This document shows, in pieces, positions 5,238-8,144 of a stretch of DNA of 8,144 bases. This DNA comes from Flavobacteriaceae bacterium (GTDB taxonomy: Bacteria > Bacteroidota > Bacteroidia > Flavobacteriales > Flavobacteriaceae). A program made the position numbers and the translations under genes. The stretch spans positions 1-8,144 of the forward strand of contig DAOVTF010000075.1 of assembly GCA_030633225.1 (NCBI GenBank), in the 5' to 3' direction. Position 1 is the stretch's first letter. Each line of letters opens with the position of its first letter. The notes beneath the pieces were generated by a model. That model was not told the DNA's origin. It did not search any database and saw only the letters and a list, made by a program, of their open reading frames with translations.

Positions 5238-7565
5238 TTAACCAATTAAATTCAATTTTGCGAATTGTAATAATAATTTTTTTGTACTACCAGATTCAAA
5301 TTTAATTTCTGCTTTTCTATTATTTCCTAAACCATCAATTTTCAATACTTCGCCTTTACCAAATTTTGCGTGTTCAACAATATTTCCTGCAATTAAATTA
5401 CTATCAAATAAATTTGTTTTATCAGATTGAATAGCGCTAACTTTCTTTAAGTTTTTTGGTGGAGTAACATTTACAGGATTTTGAGATTTTGTTTTCCTCT
5501 CTGACTTTCTTTGAATTGGTTTTTTAAATCGAATCGTATTTTTTGGTGTATCTCCAAAAATATCACTATCCAAAAACTTGTTAGATTGAAATGTATTTTG
5601 TTTTGGAGAAATAATTTCTAAGTATTTATCATCAATTTCTTCTAAAAATCTACTTGGTTCACAATCAATTAATTTACCCCAACGATATCTTGATTGAGCA
5701 TGTGATAAGTATACTTGTTTTTCTGCTCGGGTTATAGCAACATAAAACAACCGACGTTCTTCTTCAATTTCACTTCGAGTATTCATACTCATTGCAGAAG
5801 GAAATAGATTTTCTTCTAAACCAACAATATACACATAAGGAAACTCCAATCCTTTTGCTAGGTGAATGGTCATTAAAGATACCCTAGGAACATCATCTTT
5901 TTCATTATCAAAATCTGTTGCTAAAGCCACGTCTTCTAAAAAATAAGAAAGTGAAGCATCTTCCTCTTTTTGATTTTGCTCTTTAATAAAATCTTTAATT
6001 CCATTTAATAATTCTTGAACATTTTCAACTCTACTGATGGCTTCAGGAGTTCCTTCGGTTTCAATATCTTTGATTAATCTTGTTTGTTTTATTACTAGTT
6101 CAGCTACTTCAAAAGCATTTTTTGTTTGGGTTTCAATTTGAAAACTCCGTATCATATTTACAAAGTTTGTCAATTTTATTTTTGTCCCTGAGTTTACTTT
6201 TAAATCAATTTTATCAAGGTTTAATAAAATATCAAAAATTGATTTTTTATAATGATTGGCTGCTAAGGAAAGTTTATCCAATGTCGTTTGCCCTATTCCC
6301 CTAGCCGGATAATTTATTACTCTTTTTAATGCTTCTTCATCATTAGAATTAACTAATAAACGTAAATATGCCAGAGTATCTTTTATTTCTTTTCGTTGAT
6401 AAAATGATAAACCTCCGTAAATTCTATATTTAATATCCTTTTTTCTTAAAGCATCTTCAATTGCTCTTGATTGGGCATTGGTTCTATATAAAATTGTAAA
6501 ATCATTATTTTTTAATTGATTTTGCATTTTATTCTCAAAAATTGAGCTGGCAATAAACCTTCCTTCATCTCCTTCCGAAAAGGTTCGCATTACTTTTATC
6601 TTCCCTCCTTCATCATTTGATGTCCAAATCTCTTTGTCTAGTTTGGTTTTGTTTTTATCAATTACACTATTGGCTGCTTCCACAATATTTTTTGAAGATC
6701 GATAGTTTTGCTCCAACTTAAAAATTTTAACATTGTCATAATCTTTCTGAAAATTTAAAATGTTTTTAATATTGGCTCCTCTAAAAGCATAAATACTTTG
6801 GCTATCATCACCTACTACACAAATATTTTGATATCTATCTGCCAAAGCTCTAACAATTAAATATTGTGAATGATTGGTATCTTGATACTCATCAACCATA
6901 ATATAACGAAACCGATCTTGATATTTAGCCAAAACTTCAGGAAAACGAGTAAGTAATTCATTGGTTCTCAATAATAAATCATCAAAATCCATTGCGCCTG
7001 CCTTAAAACATCTATCAACATATTCTTGATAAATTGATCCAATTTTTGGTCTGCCTGAAATTTTATCAGCTTCAATCAATTCCGGATTTTGAAAATAAGC
7101 CCTTACTGTAATTAAACTATTTTTAAATTGTGAAATTCGGCCAAAAACTTGTTTCGGCTTATACTTTTCTTTTTCAAGTTGAAGTTCTTTTATAATAGAA
7201 CTTATTAATCTTACAGAATCTTGGGTATCATAAATTGTAAAGTTAGACGGAAAGCCTAATTTTTCGCTTTCACTTCTAAGAATTCTAGCAAAAACACTAT
7301 GAAAAGTGCCCATCCATAAATTTTTCGCTTCACTTTGACCTACAACTCCAGCAATTCGATTTTTCATTTCCCGAGCTGCTTTGTTAGTAAATGTTAGTGA
7401 CAAAATATTAAATGGATCAATTCCATTTTTCATTAAATACGCAATACGATAAGTTAAAACTCTTGTTTTACCAGAGCCGGCACCAGCAATGATAATCATT
7501 GGTCCTTCTTTTTGTAAAACAGCTAGCTTTTGGGCTTCGTTTAATTGGTCAAGGTAATCACTCAC
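5238..7565 (-). CDS. uvrD: ATP-dependent 3'-5' DNA helicase, UvrD/PcrA type
   Basis: This superfamily 1A helicase unwinds DNA with 3'-5' polarity in nucleotide excision repair, mismatch repair and replication-transcription conflicts. All motifs are present in order in 775 residues: Walker A GAGSGKT (28-34), LTFTNKAAREM (57-67), GTFHS (86-90), Walker B VDEYQDT (224-230), GDDSQSIYAFRG (252-263), EQNYRSS (285-291), MTIHLAKGLEFPYVY (565-579) and EEERRLFYVAITRAEK (601-616). A variable, lysine-rich linker (about 650-720) leads to a C-terminal Tudor-like domain (about 726-774, IVEHAKFGKGEVLKI), which in PcrA contacts RNA polymerase. There is no UvrD-unlike nuclease domain, so this is not AddA or RecB. 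The start is GTG at 7565-7563: an in-frame stop lies four codons upstream and the next Met is residue 23, inside the Q-motif/Walker A strand. It has its own promoter at 7584-7614. Confidence 0.95.
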   Translation of the reverse strand: MSDYLDQLNEAQKLAVLQKEGPMIIIAGAGSGKTRVLTYRIAYLMKNGIDPFNILSLTFTNKAAREMKNRIAGVVGQSEAKNLWMGTFHSVFARILRSESEKLGFPSNFTIYDTQDSVRLISSIIKELQLEKEKYKPKQVFGRISQFKNSLITVRAYFQNPELIEADKISGRPKIGSIYQEYVDRCFKAGAMDFDDLLLRTNELLTRFPEVLAKYQDRFRYIMVDEYQDTNHSQYLIVRALADRYQNICVVGDDSQSIYAFRGANIKNILNFQKDYDNVKIFKLEQNYRSSKNIVEAANSVIDKNKTKLDKEIWTSNDEGGKIKVMRTFSEGDEGRFIASSIFENKMQNQLKNNDFTILYRTNAQSRAIEDALRKKDIKYRIYGGLSFYQRKEIKDTLAYLRLLVNSNDEEALKRVINYPARGIGQTTLDKLSLAANHYKKSIFDILLNLDKIDLKVNSGTKIKLTNFVNMIRSFQIETQTKNAFEVAELVIKQTRLIKDIETEGTPEAISRVENVQELLNGIKDFIKEQNQKEEDASLSYFLEDVALATDFDNEKDDVPRVSLMTIHLAKGLEFPYVYIVGLEENLFPSAMSMNTRSEIEEERRLFYVAITRAEKQVYLSHAQSRYRWGKLIDCEPSRFLEEIDDKYLEIISPKQNTFQSNKFLDSDIFGDTPKNTIRFKKPIQRKSERKTKSQNPVNVTPPKNLKKVSAIQSDKTNLFDSNLIAGNIVEHAKFGKGEVLKIDGLGNNRKAEIKFESGSTKKLLLQFAKLNLIG

Positions 7566-7583
7566 AATTTGAAATTAATTATT

Positions 7584-7614
7584 CAAAAATACAATGCTTA
7601 ATCAATTACAGCAA
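7584..7614 (-). promoter_or_regulatory. uvrD promoter
   Basis: The minus strand has TTG at 7614-7612, a 20-base spacer and TATTTTTG at 7591-7584, a full match to the Bacteroidota consensus. Transcription would start near 7578, giving a short leader of about 13 bases before the GTG start. It lies just beyond the terminator of the upstream OmpA gene, so the helicase is probably transcribed independently. Confidence 0.7.
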
Positions 7615-7639
7615 TAAAAGTTATTGACAATTTTTCACT

Positions 7640-7665
7640 AAAAAAACCGCCCAAAAGGCGGTTTT
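7640..7665 (-). terminator. Intrinsic terminator of the OmpA-family gene
   Basis: The minus strand reads AAAACCGCC, loop TTTTG, GGCGGTTTT, followed by three more T: a nine-pair stem (arms 7665-7657 and 7651-7643) with a GC core and a seven-T run. It begins 22 bases after the TAG stop at 7690-7688. Confidence 0.92.
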
Positions 7666-7687
7666 AAAATTATTATAATTATTTAAT

Positions 7688-8144
7688 CTATTCTTTTTCT
7701 AAGAAAATTTCAACTCTACGATTGGCTTGCATTCCTTTTTTGGTAGTATTATCTCCAATTGGATTGTCTTCACCAAAACCTACTGCTCTAATCATGCTAG
7801 AACTAAATCCTTTATCTACTAAATCTGTCATAACAGCATCCGCTCTTTTTTGTGATAATGTTTTATTAAACTCACCACTACCTGAACTATCTGTATGACC
7901 TTCAACTCTAAATTTAGAATTTGGATAATCATCTAAAATATCATAGATCTTATCTAATCTAACTTTAGTTTCATCTGTAAAAGTAAATTTACCGGTATTA
8001 AAATAAATAGCTCTTGCCAAATCAGTTATCTCTTTTTGAACTTCTTCAGTTACAATAGGGCATCCATTATTTTCAGCTGGACCAGCAATATTTGGACAAT
8101 TATCATTTTTATCTGCAATGCCATCACCATCAACATCAGTTAAA
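7688..8144 (-). CDS. OmpA-family outer-membrane protein, C-terminal part
   Basis: This is a peptidoglycan-anchoring envelope protein cut by the window edge; 151 residues are visible. Reading continues in frame to the edge, so the gene does not begin at the TTG near 8020. The first visible part (residues 1-29) is a thrombospondin type 3 repeat: DVDGDGIADKNDNCPN (3-18) followed by AENNGCP (23-29), with calcium-binding Asp residues and two Cys. The OmpA/MotB domain follows (about 44-150), with AIYFNTGKFTF, EGHTDSSG (81-88) whose Asp is the expected diaminopimelate contact, NKTLSQKRADAV (93-104) and NRRVEIFL (141-148) with the conserved Arg. In Bacteroidota such proteins normally have an N-terminal signal peptide and a beta-barrel or beta-rich domain before the TSP3 linker; that part is outside the window. 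An intrinsic terminator follows at 7640-7665. Confidence 0.93.
   Translation of the reverse strand, partial: LTDVDGDGIADKNDNCPNIAGPAENNGCPIVTEEVQKEITDLARAIYFNTGKFTFTDETKVRLDKIYDILDDYPNSKFRVEGHTDSSGSGEFNKTLSQKRADAVMTDLVDKGFSSSMIRAVGFGEDNPIGDNTTKKGMQANRRVEIFLEKE

Noticed and set aside
6080..6304. Open frame of 74 codons on the plus strand.
   Set aside because: It is antisense to the well-supported helicase gene, has Leu/Phe-rich shadow composition, and resembles no family I know.
7688..8020. A short OmpA-domain gene starting at a TTG codon at 8020.
   Set aside because: The frame stays open to the window edge and encodes a thrombospondin type 3 repeat upstream, so the TTG is an internal Leu codon of a longer gene.

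Overview
The window is AT-rich and its protein and RNA families are typical of the Bacteroidota, most probably class Flavobacteriia. The evidence is a DUF4290 gene next to murA, the MurA active-site sequence RPGGDKIGRRRLDTHF, a DnaJ with a reduced zinc finger, an OmpA protein with a thrombospondin-type calcium linker, promoters that match the Bacteroidota pattern TTG-N19/20-TAnnTTTG, and starts with no Shine-Dalgarno sequence. All supported genes lie on the minus strand, so the window is described here from its right end, in the direction of transcription.

Right end (8144 to 7640): the C-terminal part of an OmpA-family outer-membrane protein runs off the window edge and is closed by a strong intrinsic terminator. 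Next (7614 to 5238), a UvrD/PcrA-type DNA helicase has its own good promoter and a GTG start. An 89-base gap with a weak promoter leads to the DUF4290 gene (5148 to 4522) and murA (4506 to 3187), which are 15 bases apart and probably co-transcribed. MurA has Asp in place of the usual fosfomycin-reactive Cys.

A 234-base gap then carries the promoter of the grpE-dnaJ heat-shock operon (2952 to 1256). A 21-base inverted repeat fills the space between its -33 and -7 elements and looks like an operator. DnaJ keeps only two of the four zinc-finger motifs.

The 350 bases between dnaJ and rnpB contain no protein gene. They hold what I read as two tandem, related small RNAs of about 75-80 nt, each built as a 5' hairpin, an identical unpaired linker and an intrinsic terminator. 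They share a 26-base perfect repeat. This is the most interesting part of the window. Immediately downstream is rnpB (RNase P RNA, 905 to 587), and after a 191-base AT-rich gap comes the N-terminal third or less of an aconitase (395 to 1, cut by the window edge).

Overall this is a housekeeping region: TCA cycle, tRNA processing, protein folding, peptidoglycan synthesis, DNA repair and envelope anchoring. No tRNA, CRISPR array, insertion sequence or prophage gene was seen.
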